The position numbers and the translations under genes are program-made. Below are positions 51,703-61,168 of a stretch of DNA of 64,000 nt, one piece after another; position 1 is the first letter of the stretch, and each line of letters opens with the position of its first letter. Source of the stretch: Prevotella sp. (GTDB lineage: Bacteria > Bacteroidota > Bacteroidia > Bacteroidales > Bacteroidaceae); the NCBI GenBank assembly GCA_017940545.1, contig JAGAYI010000008.1:17011-81010 (forward strand), read 5' to 3'. The notes beneath the pieces were generated by a model, which worked only from the letters and a program-made list of their open reading frames with translations, ran no database searches and had not been told where the DNA came from.

Positions 51703-51831
51703 GCATGAAATGGCGGCAAATGACAGGCAAAATGACAGTATTTTAGTTTGACTTAGGTCAAAATGTACCATAAAAATGGTATTTTTATAAATTTTTTACT
51801 AAAAACTGATACGTCGTATTTAATAAATTGC

Positions 51832-51839
51832 TACCTTTG
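51832..51839 (+). promoter_or_regulatory. -7 box of the small secreted protein gene
   Basis: TACCTTTG, 75 nt before the start codon at 51915. No TTTG is seen at the expected -33 distance. Confidence 0.5.
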
Positions 51840-51914
51840 CACTTGAAAAAAGAACAAATCGAAAATATATCGAGAAAGATTGTTTAAGAATTAACTTGAA
51901 AAAGAGAAAAGAAG

Positions 51915-52394
51915 ATGAAGAAAGTATTTGTTTTGGGAGTCTTCGCACTCCTCGGCGCAATGAATGTCAACGCGCAGTGTCTGGTAACAGAAGAAATTGA
52001 CACCACATACATCAAGTTGGATGCAAACCAGCTTCCCATCAACTATATTAACCTGACAAAGGCTGAACTGGTGGAGAAGGTTGGTGAGTTGGAGACCATT
52101 ATGGAGAACGAAGAGTTCGGTCTCTATGCTGCAGGCGACTATACGTTTAAGGTAGAAGGTGACAGAGTGATTTCCCAGTCAATTAATATTGCTGACAAGT
52201 CGGAAGAGAAGATTGTATATAACCAGATTCTGAATGCACTCTCAAAGAGTAACTCGCTGAAGGATTCGCACAACACGGGAGGCAACCTTTATGAGTATGC
52301 CGACTTCCAGATTGTGTTCGACGACTTCGACGGTTACGAGAAGCTGACCTTCCAGGCAATTCCTCAGGAGGTGGCCAGTGAGTACGACTATTAA
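51915..52394 (+). CDS. Small secreted protein of unknown function
   Basis: 159 residues with a clear signal peptide (MKKVFVLGVFALLGAMNVNAQ). The mature part is acidic and mixed alpha/beta (LTKAELVEKVGELETIMENEEFG; FQIVFDDFDGYEKLTF). No family was recognised. It is monocistronic with its own -7 box and a strong terminator, which suggests a well-expressed gene. Confidence 0.75.
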   Translation: MKKVFVLGVFALLGAMNVNAQCLVTEEIDTTYIKLDANQLPINYINLTKAELVEKVGELETIMENEEFGLYAAGDYTFKVEGDRVISQSINIADKSEEKIVYNQILNALSKSNSLKDSHNTGGNLYEYADFQIVFDDFDGYEKLTFQAIPQEVASEYDY

Positions 52395-52415
52395 GAAAAA
52401 GAACAATAACGAAAA

Positions 52416-52444
52416 AGGCGTTCCCCAGCGGAACGCCTCTTTTA
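52416..52444 (+). terminator. Rho-independent terminator
   Basis: AGGCGTTCC (52416-52424) pairs perfectly with GGAACGCCT (52430-52438), 5-nt loop, then CTTTTATT. Preceded by an A-run, so it may also serve the convergent GT2 gene. Confidence 0.92.
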
Positions 52445-52467
52445 TTATGTATGCAAGAAATGCATTC

Positions 52468-53340
52468 TTATTCCTTGATGCTGAGGAAGTAGCCAAGGCG
52501 GTAGAGGTTGAATATAAATAGATTTGGTTCTTGGCTACACAGATGCTGACGAAGCCTCTTTTGCATGTGACGGAAGATGAAACGCCAAAAACACGATGGG
52601 ATTAGACGGGAACTCCATGTAATGATTCCGGAGTAGTCTTGTAGCTCATTTCTGAATCTGTAAAGAGTCCTTAAGTTCCTTTCAGTCTTTTTCATGAACG
52701 TTTCATTGTCTTCGAATGAAGTCATCGTAACAGGGTTGTCTATATGAAGGATGGAAACATTTGCCTGTTCCAGTTGTTTTCCGTAGAAGACATCTTCATA
52801 TCCACTGGCAGTAAAGCGTTCATCAAAGGGAATCCGAAGCATGACATCCCGGCGTATCATGAAATTAGTCGTACGAAACTCTTTGTAGCCTTGCTTTTGT
52901 CGGGAAATGGCATTGTGGCAAAGTTCCGCATCTTTCTCGTATCTCCATCTAATGTTGTCTGGGTGACAGCCATCAACGTTGATGCCACCGTTGATTAGGT
53001 CGGAATGGTAATTGCATGAGAGATAGCGCTTGATGAAATCTTCCTGCATAATTGATATGTCACTATCAAGGAAAAGCAGCCACTCATGATGGCTCTGACG
53101 AGCAAGAAAGTTGCGTGTGGCAGCACTACCCTCATTTTTGTCTTTGACAATATATGTACAGTGGGGTAAGAGGTTAATGGACTCATTGGCTGACGTGTCT
53201 TCAGAACCGTCGTCAGCTACGATGATCTCAAAAGTCAGCTCCGTGTTCTGACATAGTTGTAGCAACCGCTTTACTAAGTCAACACACTGGCTGTTGTATG
53301 TCGGAATGAGTATAGACAACTCCTGTATTCTCTGATTCAT
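52468..53340 (-). CDS. GT2-family glycosyltransferase
   Basis: 290 residues from the ATG at 53340 (MNQRIQELSILIPTYNS). GT-A motifs: EIIVADDGSED, NEGSAATRNFLA and LLFLDSD (DxD), followed by a C-terminal helical region with SGYEDVFYGKQL. It is probably cytoplasmic and acts in surface-glycan synthesis. It stands apart from the GT cluster at 54-57 kb, with rpsP between. The -7 box is only 5 nt from the start codon, so the mRNA is probably leaderless. Confidence 0.9.
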   Translation of the reverse strand: MNQRIQELSILIPTYNSQCVDLVKRLLQLCQNTELTFEIIVADDGSEDTSANESINLLPHCTYIVKDKNEGSAATRNFLARQSHHEWLLFLDSDISIMQEDFIKRYLSCNYHSDLINGGINVDGCHPDNIRWRYEKDAELCHNAISRQKQGYKEFRTTNFMIRRDVMLRIPFDERFTASGYEDVFYGKQLEQANVSILHIDNPVTMTSFEDNETFMKKTERNLRTLYRFRNELQDYSGIITWSSRLIPSCFWRFIFRHMQKRLRQHLCSQEPNLFIFNLYRLGYFLSIKE

Positions 53341-53345
53341 GAGGA

Positions 53346-53377
53346 CAAAAGTACGCAAAAAATGTGAAAAACACAAT
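53346..53377 (-). promoter_or_regulatory. Promoter of the GT2 gene (leaderless)
   Basis: Minus-strand ATTG (53374-53377), 20-bp spacer, TACTTTTG (53346-53353); the start codon begins 5 nt after the box. Confidence 0.7.
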
Positions 53378-53395
53378 GTTTTTTACTTATTATTT

Positions 53396-53425
53396 TTTGT
53401 TTTCCAATTATTTGTTGTATCTTTG
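53396..53425 (+). promoter_or_regulatory. Promoter of rpsP
   Basis: TTTG (53396-53399), 18-bp spacer, TATCTTTG (53418-53425), about 69 nt before rpsP. Confidence 0.8.
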
Positions 53426-53494
53426 CGCCCGCTTTCACGAGTTGGAAGCATGAGATTCAAATTTTATATTAATAATTAAACATTACAAAAACAA

Positions 53495-54046
53495 ATGGCA
53501 ACAAAAATCAGATTGCAGCGCGGCGGTCGTAAGGGATACGCTTTCTATCGTATCGTCATCGCCGATGCAAGAGCACCACGAGATGGTAGATTTACTGAGA
53601 AGATTGGTACTTACAACCCTAACACCAACCCTGCCACAGTAGATTTGAATTTCGAGCGTGCACTCTATTGGGTAGAGGTAGGCGCACAGCCTACGGACAC
53701 CGTTCGCAACATCCTCAGCGGTGAGGGCGTCTATTTGATGAAGCACCTGAAGGGTGGCGTCAAGAAGGGCGCGTTTGACGAGGCAACCGCTCAGAAGAAG
53801 TTCGATGCCTGGAAGGCTGACAAGCAGAAGGGCCTGGACAAAGTTCGTGACGCTGAGGCTAAGGCTAAGAAGGATGCTGTAGCTAAGGAGCTCGATCAGG
53901 AGAAGAAGATTAACGAGGAAATTGCAAAGAAGGTAGCTGAGAAAAAGGCTGCTGCCGCTGCTGCTAAGGCAGAGGAAGAGGCTGCAAAGGCTGCTGAGGC
54001 TGCTGCCACTGAGGCTCCCGCTGAGGAAGCACCTGCAGAGGCATAA
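53495..54046 (+). CDS. rpsP: 30S ribosomal protein S16 with extended C-terminus
   Basis: 183 residues. The first 80 are a canonical S16 ([33 protein letters not shown]...[24 protein letters not shown]). About 100 more residues form a Lys/Ala/Glu-rich helical tail ending [11 protein letters not shown]. Most S16 proteins are about 80-90 residues, but long tails are usual in this phylum. It is transcribed alone, not with rimM/trmD/rplS as in many bacteria. Confidence 0.98.
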   Translation: MATKIRLQRGGRKGYAFYRIVIADARAPRDGRFTEKIGTYNPNTNPATVDLNFERALYWVEVGAQPTDTVRNILSGEGVYLMKHLKGGVKKGAFDEATAQKKFDAWKADKQKGLDKVRDAEAKAKKDAVAKELDQEKKINEEIAKKVAEKKAAAAAAKAEEEAAKAAEAAATEAPAEEAPAEA

Positions 54047-54075
54047 GGGTTTTATCGTATTTTCTGAAAAAACGG

Positions 54076-54108
54076 AAGGCTGATTCCTGAGGGAGTCAGC
54101 CTTTTGTG
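54076..54108. terminator. Terminator shared by rpsP and the convergent glycosyltransferase gene
   Basis: AAGGCTGA (54076-54083) pairs with TCAGCCTT (54096-54103), extended by weaker pairs toward the loop; TTTTG follows on plus. The minus-strand gene ends inside the right arm (its TGA is 54098-54096). Confidence 0.85.
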
Positions 54109-55193
54109 TTATAGAAATCTAAATATTTTTGTGCCACTTTCAGGTAGTCGTGATGCTTTTGGACAAACTCTATGCTTTGCTGTTTAAGTACAGGTATGCG
54201 TTCCGGGTGTAAGACGAGTTGTTCCAGTTCGTGATAGACGCTTTCGTAGTTAGGTTGTACGTTGATAATGGGATGTAGTTCCTTTTCGTTCAGGATATCG
54301 TAACATTCGGGTTCTCCGCCTCCTACGACGACGATGCCTTTCGACATTGCCAGTAGGGAGTTCATGGAGGGTGTATAGCTGTAAAGCTGGTCAAGAATCA
54401 CGTCGCTGCCGTTCATCATCTGCTGGTACTGTTCAAATGGTACTCCTTCGGCTATCTGCAGACTCACCTTCTCGGGATATCTGCTCTTGATGTCCTGGGC
54501 AGCCTGAAGCATGATTTCCGTGCCCTTGTATTCGCTACGGTTCTTGCTGATGCCGATGAATATCTTAACGGGAACGTGGATGGATGTGGTGTCGTTTATG
54601 TCATCCGCTGGTTTGATGGGTAATGGGATATAGCGCGTTTTCTCGGCCTGTTCAGATTGCAGGCAACGCCAGTATTCATAGAGAACGGCTGTGATTCCGT
54701 CGCATGTCCTGGCCATCCTCTTGTGCATGCGTTCGCGGTGTGTGCCAATCCATACGTTACGTGCTTCGATGGCTTCTTTGTTCTGACGGATATGATCACC
54801 GATAGTGAAATCGCTATATTCGAACGGCTTTTCATTCAGACAGGCATTCACATAGTACCAATCGGTTGATGTGGCACCCAGGAAGATGCGTTTGTTGTTT
54901 CTTCTCAGGTATTTGTATATGGGTTCTATTCTTTCGTCCTTCAGTTCCAGAAACATGGGGCTGATGAGCTGCACCACATCGTAATTCCGCATTTTGGGTA
55001 GGAGCGTCAACAGATGGAGGATGTATTTGATGCCTCCCCATTTGGTGTATGTCCTTGATAGGTCAATATCACGTGGATAGTTCTTCCAGAAGTCACCGTT
55101 GGAGATGACTACGGCTTCGTGGCCGAGTGTACGGAAACCTTCGGCCAGCGTGGCGTGCAGATTACTGTATTCGCCTAATAGCAGTATTCTCAT
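54096..55193 (-). CDS. GT4-like glycosyltransferase
   Basis: 365 residues from the ATG at 55193 (MRILLLGEYSNLHATLAEGFRTLGHE), a GT-B N-terminal domain. The C-terminal domain has KIFIGISKNRSEYKGTEIMLQAA (donor-domain opening) and YTPSMNSLLAMSKGIVVVGGGEPE, where the EX7E motif is changed (S-M-N-S in place of the first Glu region). It probably transfers a sugar in surface-glycan synthesis. Its start overlaps the stop of the preceding GT2 gene by 4 nt (55190-55193). Confidence 0.82.
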   Translation of the reverse strand: MRILLLGEYSNLHATLAEGFRTLGHEAVVISNGDFWKNYPRDIDLSRTYTKWGGIKYILHLLTLLPKMRNYDVVQLISPMFLELKDERIEPIYKYLRRNNKRIFLGATSTDWYYVNACLNEKPFEYSDFTIGDHIRQNKEAIEARNVWIGTHRERMHKRMARTCDGITAVLYEYWRCLQSEQAEKTRYIPLPIKPADDINDTTSIHVPVKIFIGISKNRSEYKGTEIMLQAAQDIKSRYPEKVSLQIAEGVPFEQYQQMMNGSDVILDQLYSYTPSMNSLLAMSKGIVVVGGGEPECYDILNEKELHPIINVQPNYESVYHELEQLVLHPERIPVLKQQSIEFVQKHHDYLKVAQKYLDFYNTKG

Positions 55194-56179
55194 CGTTCTT
55201 TCTTTAAGAGTGGTAACATGCGGAGTAGTATGTTCAGCCCCCATTCTGAGTTGGTTAGTCGGCGGAACCATTTGTATTTCGTAGTATAGTTTCTGTCGGG
55301 TAGGGGGTATAGGCCTTCGCGGCGGAGAATGTTCAATTTGCGGTCAAGATAGTGGCGTGAATGGGTTTGTATGATAACGTTATAGATATAATCCATTGTC
55401 AGTTGGTCGATGCGTCGTTGCAGGGCTTGTTGCTCATGGTGTGGCAAGGTGGAAGAATGCTTGTGAAGAGTTTGTATGACATAAAGACTGTCTGTGAGAC
55501 GTTTCACTTTGCTGCGCTTGTCTTTCTTGCTCGTAATGGTCCCCTTGTGTCGGCGGTAAACGTAGGCTTGGGCATTGGTATGGCAGATACGGTTGGCTTG
55601 CAGGAGCAGCTTCGGGGTAAATTCTTCATCCTCGTGGTAGATGGTTGGTGTGAAACGAAGATTGCCAATGATTGAGCGGCTGAAAATATACCCACACGCA
55701 GTTCCATGTATGTTATGTTTTTTTAAATATTCTGTGCCGGTCATGATTTGAGAGTCTTCAAAAGTTGATCCATGAGTAGGTCTGTGGGAAAAGTCAAAGA
55801 GAACCATCTCGGGTGCCCGGTAACGTACAATGTCTAAGCAGTGTTCATAGGAAGCTTGGTTAAGAAGGTCGTCAGCATCAATGAACTGGATGTAAGCGCC
55901 GGTTGCTATCCGTATGCCCATGTTGCGTGCCTCGCTCAGTCCTTTGTTTTTTTGACGTATGTAGATGATGTCGTCTCCGTATTTCATCAGTTCGTTCATG
56001 GGGCAAGTGTCCGACCCGTCGTCAACGATAATAATCTCTCGTTCGTAGGGACGAAGTGAGAGTACGAGGATGCTGTCCAGACACTCCCTTAGCATCTTGA
56101 CAGGCTGGTTGTAATAAGTCAGGACAAAACTTACCAGCGGTGTAGAATGAGTTGGTTGAGAACTTTGTATATTTGGCAT
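55190..56179 (-). CDS. GT2-family glycosyltransferase
   Basis: 329 residues. Motifs: VSFVLTYYNQP, EIIIVDDGSD, NKGLSEARNMGI and QFIDADD (DxD), then a C-terminal region with basic and aromatic residues. Soluble, predicted to act at the membrane face in assembly of an O-antigen-like or capsular glycan. It overlaps the upstream GT2 gene by 49 nt and the downstream GT4-like gene by 4 nt, so the three are translated as a coupled set. Confidence 0.92.
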   Translation of the reverse strand: MPNIQSSQPTHSTPLVSFVLTYYNQPVKMLRECLDSILVLSLRPYEREIIIVDDGSDTCPMNELMKYGDDIIYIRQKNKGLSEARNMGIRIATGAYIQFIDADDLLNQASYEHCLDIVRYRAPEMVLFDFSHRPTHGSTFEDSQIMTGTEYLKKHNIHGTACGYIFSRSIIGNLRFTPTIYHEDEEFTPKLLLQANRICHTNAQAYVYRRHKGTITSKKDKRSKVKRLTDSLYVIQTLHKHSSTLPHHEQQALQRRIDQLTMDYIYNVIIQTHSRHYLDRKLNILRREGLYPLPDRNYTTKYKWFRRLTNSEWGLNILLRMLPLLKKER

Positions 56180-57030
56180 AGTCTTTTAATTCCTAATATG
56201 TTGTATAATAAAATCTTCATGTTACACTTCCATGTGTAAGCATTTGAAAACCATAATTTTCCCCAGAACGGTTTAAGCGTAACGTCGCCACCCTTCCCGT
56301 ATGTTTCCATTTGTGTATTGATAATCTGGAGGTAGTAGTTCCTGATAGCAGGATTGTCTTCTGGCTTGAATTTTTCGAGCATGATGATTTGGGCATCAAG
56401 TAATTGACTGACGATGTGGTGGCTGGGATCTTTACTGATGCCGCCTGGCTCATAGTGGTACATGCCTTTATCGGTTGTTGCCACAGTCTTGCACAGAGCC
56501 AGTATCTTGGGCAGCGTATAGACATCCTCGAACACTTTGCCGACAGGAAAGCGTAAATGGTCAAATATCTGCCGACGGTATATTTTGTTCCAGGCATACG
56601 TATGCCGGTATGCTTCTCCCTCCAGCCAGTAGTCGTTCATGTCCGTATAGACGTGACTGCATAGTTGGGTTGTTGTGCAGGGAAATTCTAACAGGTCGTA
56701 TTCTGGATGTGCTGCCAGTATCTGCATGAGGGCAGGGTAGGTGTCGGGCTCCAGATAGTCGTCGGAATCGACAAAAGTGATATAGTCTCCTGTCGCCTGC
56801 TCGATACCGGCATTACGTGCATCGCTGAGTCCTCCGTTCTCCTTGTGGATGACGCTGATACGCTTGTCTTTACGTGCCCATTCATCACACATCTGTGGAC
56901 AGCGGTCAGGTGAACCATCATTCACCAAAATGATTTCAAGATTGTCATACTTTTGATTGAGTACACTTTCGACACAGCGGTCGAGGGTGTTCTCCACACG
57001 ATAGACGGGTATGACGATACTGAGTTTCAT
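56131..57030 (-). CDS. GT2-family glycosyltransferase
   Basis: 299 residues from the ATG at 57030 (MKLSIVIPVYRVENTL). Motifs: LEIILVNDGSPD, NGGLSDARNAGI, TFVDSDDYLE (DxD) and a later KVFEDVYTLPKIL. Typical WcaA/EpsJ-type enzyme. It is the first gene of the three-gene leftward unit. The -7 box lies only 6 nt from the start codon. It is divergent from a flippase gene, which completes a small glycan locus. Confidence 0.92.
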   Translation of the reverse strand: MKLSIVIPVYRVENTLDRCVESVLNQKYDNLEIILVNDGSPDRCPQMCDEWARKDKRISVIHKENGGLSDARNAGIEQATGDYITFVDSDDYLEPDTYPALMQILAAHPEYDLLEFPCTTTQLCSHVYTDMNDYWLEGEAYRHTYAWNKIYRRQIFDHLRFPVGKVFEDVYTLPKILALCKTVATTDKGMYHYEPGGISKDPSHHIVSQLLDAQIIMLEKFKPEDNPAIRNYYLQIINTQMETYGKGGDVTLKPFWGKLWFSNAYTWKCNMKILLYNILGIKRLCQIYKVLNQLILHRW

Positions 57031-57036
57031 ATTCTG

Positions 57037-57067
57037 CAAAGATACGGCAAAAATTGGGATTGACAAA
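57037..57067 (-). promoter_or_regulatory. Promoter of the three-gene glycosyltransferase unit (leaderless)
   Basis: Minus-strand TTTG (57064-57067), exact 19-bp spacer, TATCTTTG (57037-57044), ending 6 nt from the start codon at 57030. Confidence 0.82.
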
Positions 57068-57101
57068 ATAATTTGTCGTTTTTTACGTTTTATCGTATGA
57101 A

Positions 57102-58538
57102 ATGAGCGATAATAACAGCTATAGGCATATCCTGAAATATACAGGCGTGTTTGGCAGCGTGCAGGGCTTGAATGTATTGGTAAGTCTTGTGCGCAATAAG
57201 TTTGTTGCGCTGTTCCTCGGTCCTGCGGGTATGGGACTGGTTTCGCTGCTGAATACGGCGATGTCGTTCATTTCCCAAACCACGAATCTTGGCATTGCCA
57301 CGAGTGCTGTACGTCATGTGTCAGAATTATATGATAATGGTGACGAAAAGCAATTGGCACATTATATCAAGGTGGTACGAGCCTGGTGTGTCGTGGCAGC
57401 CCTGTTGGGTATGACCCTGTGCTTCATGTCGGCTCCTTTGCTTGACCTGCTGTCATTCAGCTGGGGTAATCACACGCTACACTATTTCCTTTTGGCTCCT
57501 GCTGTGTCCATGATTGCTGTGACTGGTGGCGAGACCGCTATTTTGAAGGCCACTCAACGGCTGAGTTCATTGGCCATTCTTCAGACGTGGACGATGGTCG
57601 CCTCGCTATTGATTTCGCTGCCGTTGTACTATTTCTATGGCGAGTCTGCCATTGTGCCTGTGATGACCTTGATGGCGCTGGCTACCATGTTGCTGACCAT
57701 CAGCTATTCTTACCATTATTACCCTTTGCGGGTGAAAGGCATGTGGAGCGTATTGGGAGAAGGAATACCCATGGTGAAGCTGGGTTTGGCATTCATCATG
57801 GCTGGCGTAGTGGGTAGTGCTTCTGAGATGCTCATCCGCTTTATCCTAAATGTTCATGGCAGTTTGGAAGATGTAGGATTCTACAACGCAGCCTATATGA
57901 TGACCGTTACGTATGCCGGTATGGTGTTCTCTGCCATTGACAGTGATTTCTTTCCACGTCTTTCGGCTGTCAATCAGGATGTCCAGGCTTCCAACGAGGT
58001 GGTGAATCGCCAGTTGGAAATGTCGTTGCTGATGGTGGCTCCCATGTTGGTTGCTTTTATCATCGGATTGCCGCTGCTGATTCCGCTGCTGTTCAGTAAT
58101 GAATTTCTGCCGATAGTGGCAATGACGCAACTCTCAGCAATGGCCATGTATATGAAAGTGTTGACATTGCCGGTCGCTTATCTGACTTTGGCACGTGGAC
58201 GCTCCAAAGCGTATTTAATTCTTGAAACGTCCTATTTTGTGTTCTTTGTCTTAGTCTCATGGGGTTGTTATGAGCACTGGGGATTGTATGGCATGGCAGT
58301 GGCTTTGGTCGCGGCTCATGTGTTTGATCTCATCATGATACATCTCTTTGCCCGTTGGCAGTATTCTTATAAGATATCACGTCCGGTAATTCTTTTTTCC
58401 GTAGTGCAGGTCGGACTCGGTGTTTTGGCATTTGCAACCACATTCATCAAAGAACCGCTGACTTATTGGGTCAGCGGCTCCGTGTTGTTGATTATCAGTA
58501 TCGTTTTCTCACTAAACCAGATTCGTCGCAAGGTTTAG
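57102..58538 (+). CDS. Wzx-type O-antigen/polysaccharide flippase
   Basis: 478 residues, about 12 membrane segments, with the O-antigen flippase/PST look (NKFVALFLGPAGMGLVSLLNTAMSF; GVVGSASEMLIRFILNV). It is predicted to flip the lipid-linked glycan made by the divergent glycosyltransferases. Its 3' end overlaps the convergent porin gene by 4 nt (58535-58538). A weak promoter, ATTG at 57059 and TACGTTTT at 57084-57091, may precede it. Confidence 0.9.
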   Translation: MSDNNSYRHILKYTGVFGSVQGLNVLVSLVRNKFVALFLGPAGMGLVSLLNTAMSFISQTTNLGIATSAVRHVSELYDNGDEKQLAHYIKVVRAWCVVAALLGMTLCFMSAPLLDLLSFSWGNHTLHYFLLAPAVSMIAVTGGETAILKATQRLSSLAILQTWTMVASLLISLPLYYFYGESAIVPVMTLMALATMLLTISYSYHYYPLRVKGMWSVLGEGIPMVKLGLAFIMAGVVGSASEMLIRFILNVHGSLEDVGFYNAAYMMTVTYAGMVFSAIDSDFFPRLSAVNQDVQASNEVVNRQLEMSLLMVAPMLVAFIIGLPLLIPLLFSNEFLPIVAMTQLSAMAMYMKVLTLPVAYLTLARGRSKAYLILETSYFVFFVLVSWGCYEHWGLYGMAVALVAAHVFDLIMIHLFARWQYSYKISRPVILFSVVQVGLGVLAFATTFIKEPLTYWVSGSVLLIISIVFSLNQIRRKV

Positions 58539-59623
58539 AAACGGAAGTCAAGTTCCACGTCAACTAAGTTGTAATTGTGCTTAGCTAATGAACGGTCGTT
58601 GACACGCGCATACTCGGCATTAATCTGCAGGTTCTTGGTGAAGTAGTAGTTGAGACCAACTTCGTACATCGTCTTGGCGCGGTTCCACTCCTTATTGTCA
58701 CGATAGGTCTGATAACGAGCCTTGGCGTGAAGTTTCGACTTAATGACGGGAACAATACCGAAGACATACCAGCCATCAGCCTTGTCGCCAAAGAGCTCTT
58801 TTGAACCCCAACCCTGGTTGTGAATATACTCGGCGCGGAAAGTGTATTCGTTCAAGTCATATTCGGCAGAGAGGGCATAGCGGTTCTTACGGGCGCTTTT
58901 AATTGTTTTGGTTGAGCCATCGAGCATGGTCATCTCCATCTCGCCACGCGTACCCGTCCATCCGAAGGCGCCTATGCGAACACCCTTGGCTGGCATTACC
59001 CATAAACCTCCAATGATGTCTTTCTTGTTGTCCTTGTCTTTCTGGTTGATGCCCTCACCATTATAAACACCTAACTGATAGTGAAGTAGGCGGCGTCCTT
59101 CAGCGTTGGGAAAAAGGTCGCCCTGTATTTGAATGCCAATGTCGCGTCCTCCGCTGGACTTCTCGCCAGTACGGTCACCGAAACCCGAGAGGTTGTTGAT
59201 GGCCAATGCATACGAATACCATCCTTGAGTGATGGGGTTGGTGGGGTTCTCGAAGGTGAATGCTCGCTTGAACTGACCGGCCTTTATCTTGAATTCTGGA
59301 AACTTCCTCCACTCGGCATATAGGTCAACGAGCTGTACGGTTGGCTCGCCAGGCCCCTTCACGTTGGTGCCTTGAATTTGGGCACGCCAGTCAAAGTTAC
59401 CTATTTTACCATCAAGAATGAAACGGGCAAGTCGTAAGTTGAATGAGTTGGTGTGGTTGCCCTCTGAGTCCTGTCCTTGGTACTGTAACATGCCGTATCC
59501 GCTGAACTTAATGTTCTTTACCCATTGTGGAAACTCAAAGCCTTTCTTCTCCTTTTCTTGTGCATTGACGGGTAGCACAAGGCCCGTAATGATGAGGGCG
59601 AGTGTCATGATTTTTTTCATCAT
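58535..59623 (-). CDS. OprP/OprO-type outer-membrane porin
   Basis: 362 residues with a signal peptide (MMKKIMTLALIITGLVLPVNAQ). The mature protein is a strand-rich barrel of the phosphate-selective porin O/P family (IKFSGYGMLQYQGQ at the start, FKIKAGQFKRAFTFENPTN, and a terminal aromatic strand VDVELDFRF). Ion specificity cannot be judged, because this family in Bacteroidota is broad. It begins 3 nt after the rlmD stop, so it is in the same operon. Confidence 0.88.
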   Translation of the reverse strand: MMKKIMTLALIITGLVLPVNAQEKEKKGFEFPQWVKNIKFSGYGMLQYQGQDSEGNHTNSFNLRLARFILDGKIGNFDWRAQIQGTNVKGPGEPTVQLVDLYAEWRKFPEFKIKAGQFKRAFTFENPTNPITQGWYSYALAINNLSGFGDRTGEKSSGGRDIGIQIQGDLFPNAEGRRLLHYQLGVYNGEGINQKDKDNKKDIIGGLWVMPAKGVRIGAFGWTGTRGEMEMTMLDGSTKTIKSARKNRYALSAEYDLNEYTFRAEYIHNQGWGSKELFGDKADGWYVFGIVPVIKSKLHAKARYQTYRDNKEWNRAKTMYEVGLNYYFTKNLQINAEYARVNDRSLAKHNYNLVDVELDFRF

Positions 59624-59626
59624 AGA

Positions 59627-61042
59627 TTATTTTTTTGTAAGTAATACGACGTTTTCTACATGTGGCGTATGAGGGAACATATCAACAGGTTGCACCTCTG
59701 TTACTCGATACGATTCGCTTAGTAGTTGGAGGTCACGTGCCTGTGTGGCAGGATTGCACGAAACATAGACAATGCGCCCTGGAGCCGTACGGAGAATAGT
59801 TTGTACTACGTCGGGGTGCATGCCGGCCCTGGGCGGGTCGGTAATGATGGTGTCAGGCTGCCCGTGTGTAGAGATGAACTCGTCGTTTAAGATATCCTTC
59901 ATGTCGCCGGCATAGAAGAGCGTGTTTTCAATGCCGTTGATTTGACTGTTGATTTTTGCGTCTTCAATGGCTTCTGGTACGTATTCTATTCCAATGACCT
60001 TACGGGCTTTGTTGGCCACGAAATTGGCAATGGTACCTGTACCGGTATAAAGGTCGTAAACAAGCTCGTTGCCTGTTAGTGCAGCAAACTCTCTTACTAC
60101 GCTGTACAGGTGATAAGCCTGCTCGGTGTTTGTCTGGTAGAATGATTTTGGACCTACTTTAAAGCGAAGGTTCTCCATTTGTTCAAAGATGTGGTCGTTA
60201 CCCTTGAAAGTCAGAATGTCCTGATCGCCAATAGTGTCATTACACTTTTGGTTGTCTAAGTACATTAACGAACTGATTTGCGGGAATTTATCGGCAATGT
60301 GCTTCAGCAAATTGCGGGCTCGTTCTTCGTCGCCCTCCTCTTCATAGTGGAATTGTATGATAACCATCCATTCACCAGTATTCGAATTGCGTATGATGAC
60401 ATCACGCAGCAGTCCTGTCTGTTGGCGTAAGTCGAAGAAGGTCATTCCGGTTTGCAAGGCATAGTCACGTATCTCATTGCGAATCTGGTTGTGAAGGTCG
60501 TCCATCAGCCAGCACTTGTCAATAGGCAGAATCTTGTCGAATGCTCCCGTAATGTGAAAACCAATGGCATTACGGCCGAATTCCTGACCGGAAGCAATCT
60601 CTTCATTTGTCAGATAACGGCGATTGGATGCTCCAAAGTCTAACTTGTTACGGTATTCGCAAGTTTTCACACTTCCTAATATGGGGCGAAACTCTGGTAG
60701 GTCAATCTTTCCGATACGCGTCAGCTGATCCTTCACTTGCTGTTGCTTCATGCGCAGCTGTTCCTCATAAGGCGTATGCTGCCATTTGCAGCCGCCACAC
60801 ACACCGAAATGTTGGCAAAAGGGCTCTATGCGCAGGGTACTGGGCTTGCTGATGCTGACAATCTCTGCTTCCATGAATGAATGTTTCTTGCGCCTTACTT
60901 GCAGGTCACAAACATCGCCTGGTACGGCATAAGGTACAAATACTACTATATCATTCACGCGCGCGAGGGCTTTACCCTCAGCAGCATATCCTGTAATTTC
61001 AATATCGTGTAACAGGGGTAGGGGCTTCTTCTTTCTTGTCAT
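59627..61042 (-). CDS. rlmD: 23S rRNA (uracil-5-)-methyltransferase RlmD (RumA)
   Basis: 471 residues. N-terminal TRAM domain (residues about 5-65), iron-sulfur cysteines CQHFGVCGGCKW, an SAM-binding fold with YDLYTGTGTIANFVA, and the catalytic region IITDPPRAGMHPDV with VSCNP. It methylates a 23S rRNA uridine; which of the RumA/RlmCD positions is not decidable here. The TACCTTTG box on minus (61047-61054) lies 4 nt from the start codon, suggesting a leaderless mRNA. Confidence 0.93.
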   Translation of the reverse strand: MTRKKKPLPLLHDIEITGYAAEGKALARVNDIVVFVPYAVPGDVCDLQVRRKKHSFMEAEIVSISKPSTLRIEPFCQHFGVCGGCKWQHTPYEEQLRMKQQQVKDQLTRIGKIDLPEFRPILGSVKTCEYRNKLDFGASNRRYLTNEEIASGQEFGRNAIGFHITGAFDKILPIDKCWLMDDLHNQIRNEIRDYALQTGMTFFDLRQQTGLLRDVIIRNSNTGEWMVIIQFHYEEEGDEERARNLLKHIADKFPQISSLMYLDNQKCNDTIGDQDILTFKGNDHIFEQMENLRFKVGPKSFYQTNTEQAYHLYSVVREFAALTGNELVYDLYTGTGTIANFVANKARKVIGIEYVPEAIEDAKINSQINGIENTLFYAGDMKDILNDEFISTHGQPDTIITDPPRAGMHPDVVQTILRTAPGRIVYVSCNPATQARDLQLLSESYRVTEVQPVDMFPHTPHVENVVLLTKK

Positions 61043-61046
61043 GCTG

Positions 61047-61054
61047 CAAAGGTA
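61047..61054 (-). promoter_or_regulatory. -7 box of rlmD
   Basis: Minus-strand TACCTTTG directly before the start codon (4 nt between). No clear TTTG at -33; the region is shared with the divergent ppdK promoter. Confidence 0.55.
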
Positions 61055-61073
61055 AGAAAAAAAATCCTAAATA

Positions 61074-61105
61074 CTTGCACGTGTTGGAAACTTTTTGTAT
61101 CTTTG
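61074..61105 (+). promoter_or_regulatory. Promoter of ppdK
   Basis: CTTG (61074-61077), 20-bp spacer, TATCTTTG (61098-61105), 63 nt before the start codon. Confidence 0.75.
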
Positions 61106-61168
61106 CACCTACGTAAAAAGAGAATAAACAAATATATTCATGTTAATCGTAAATAAAAACTAACTTTT

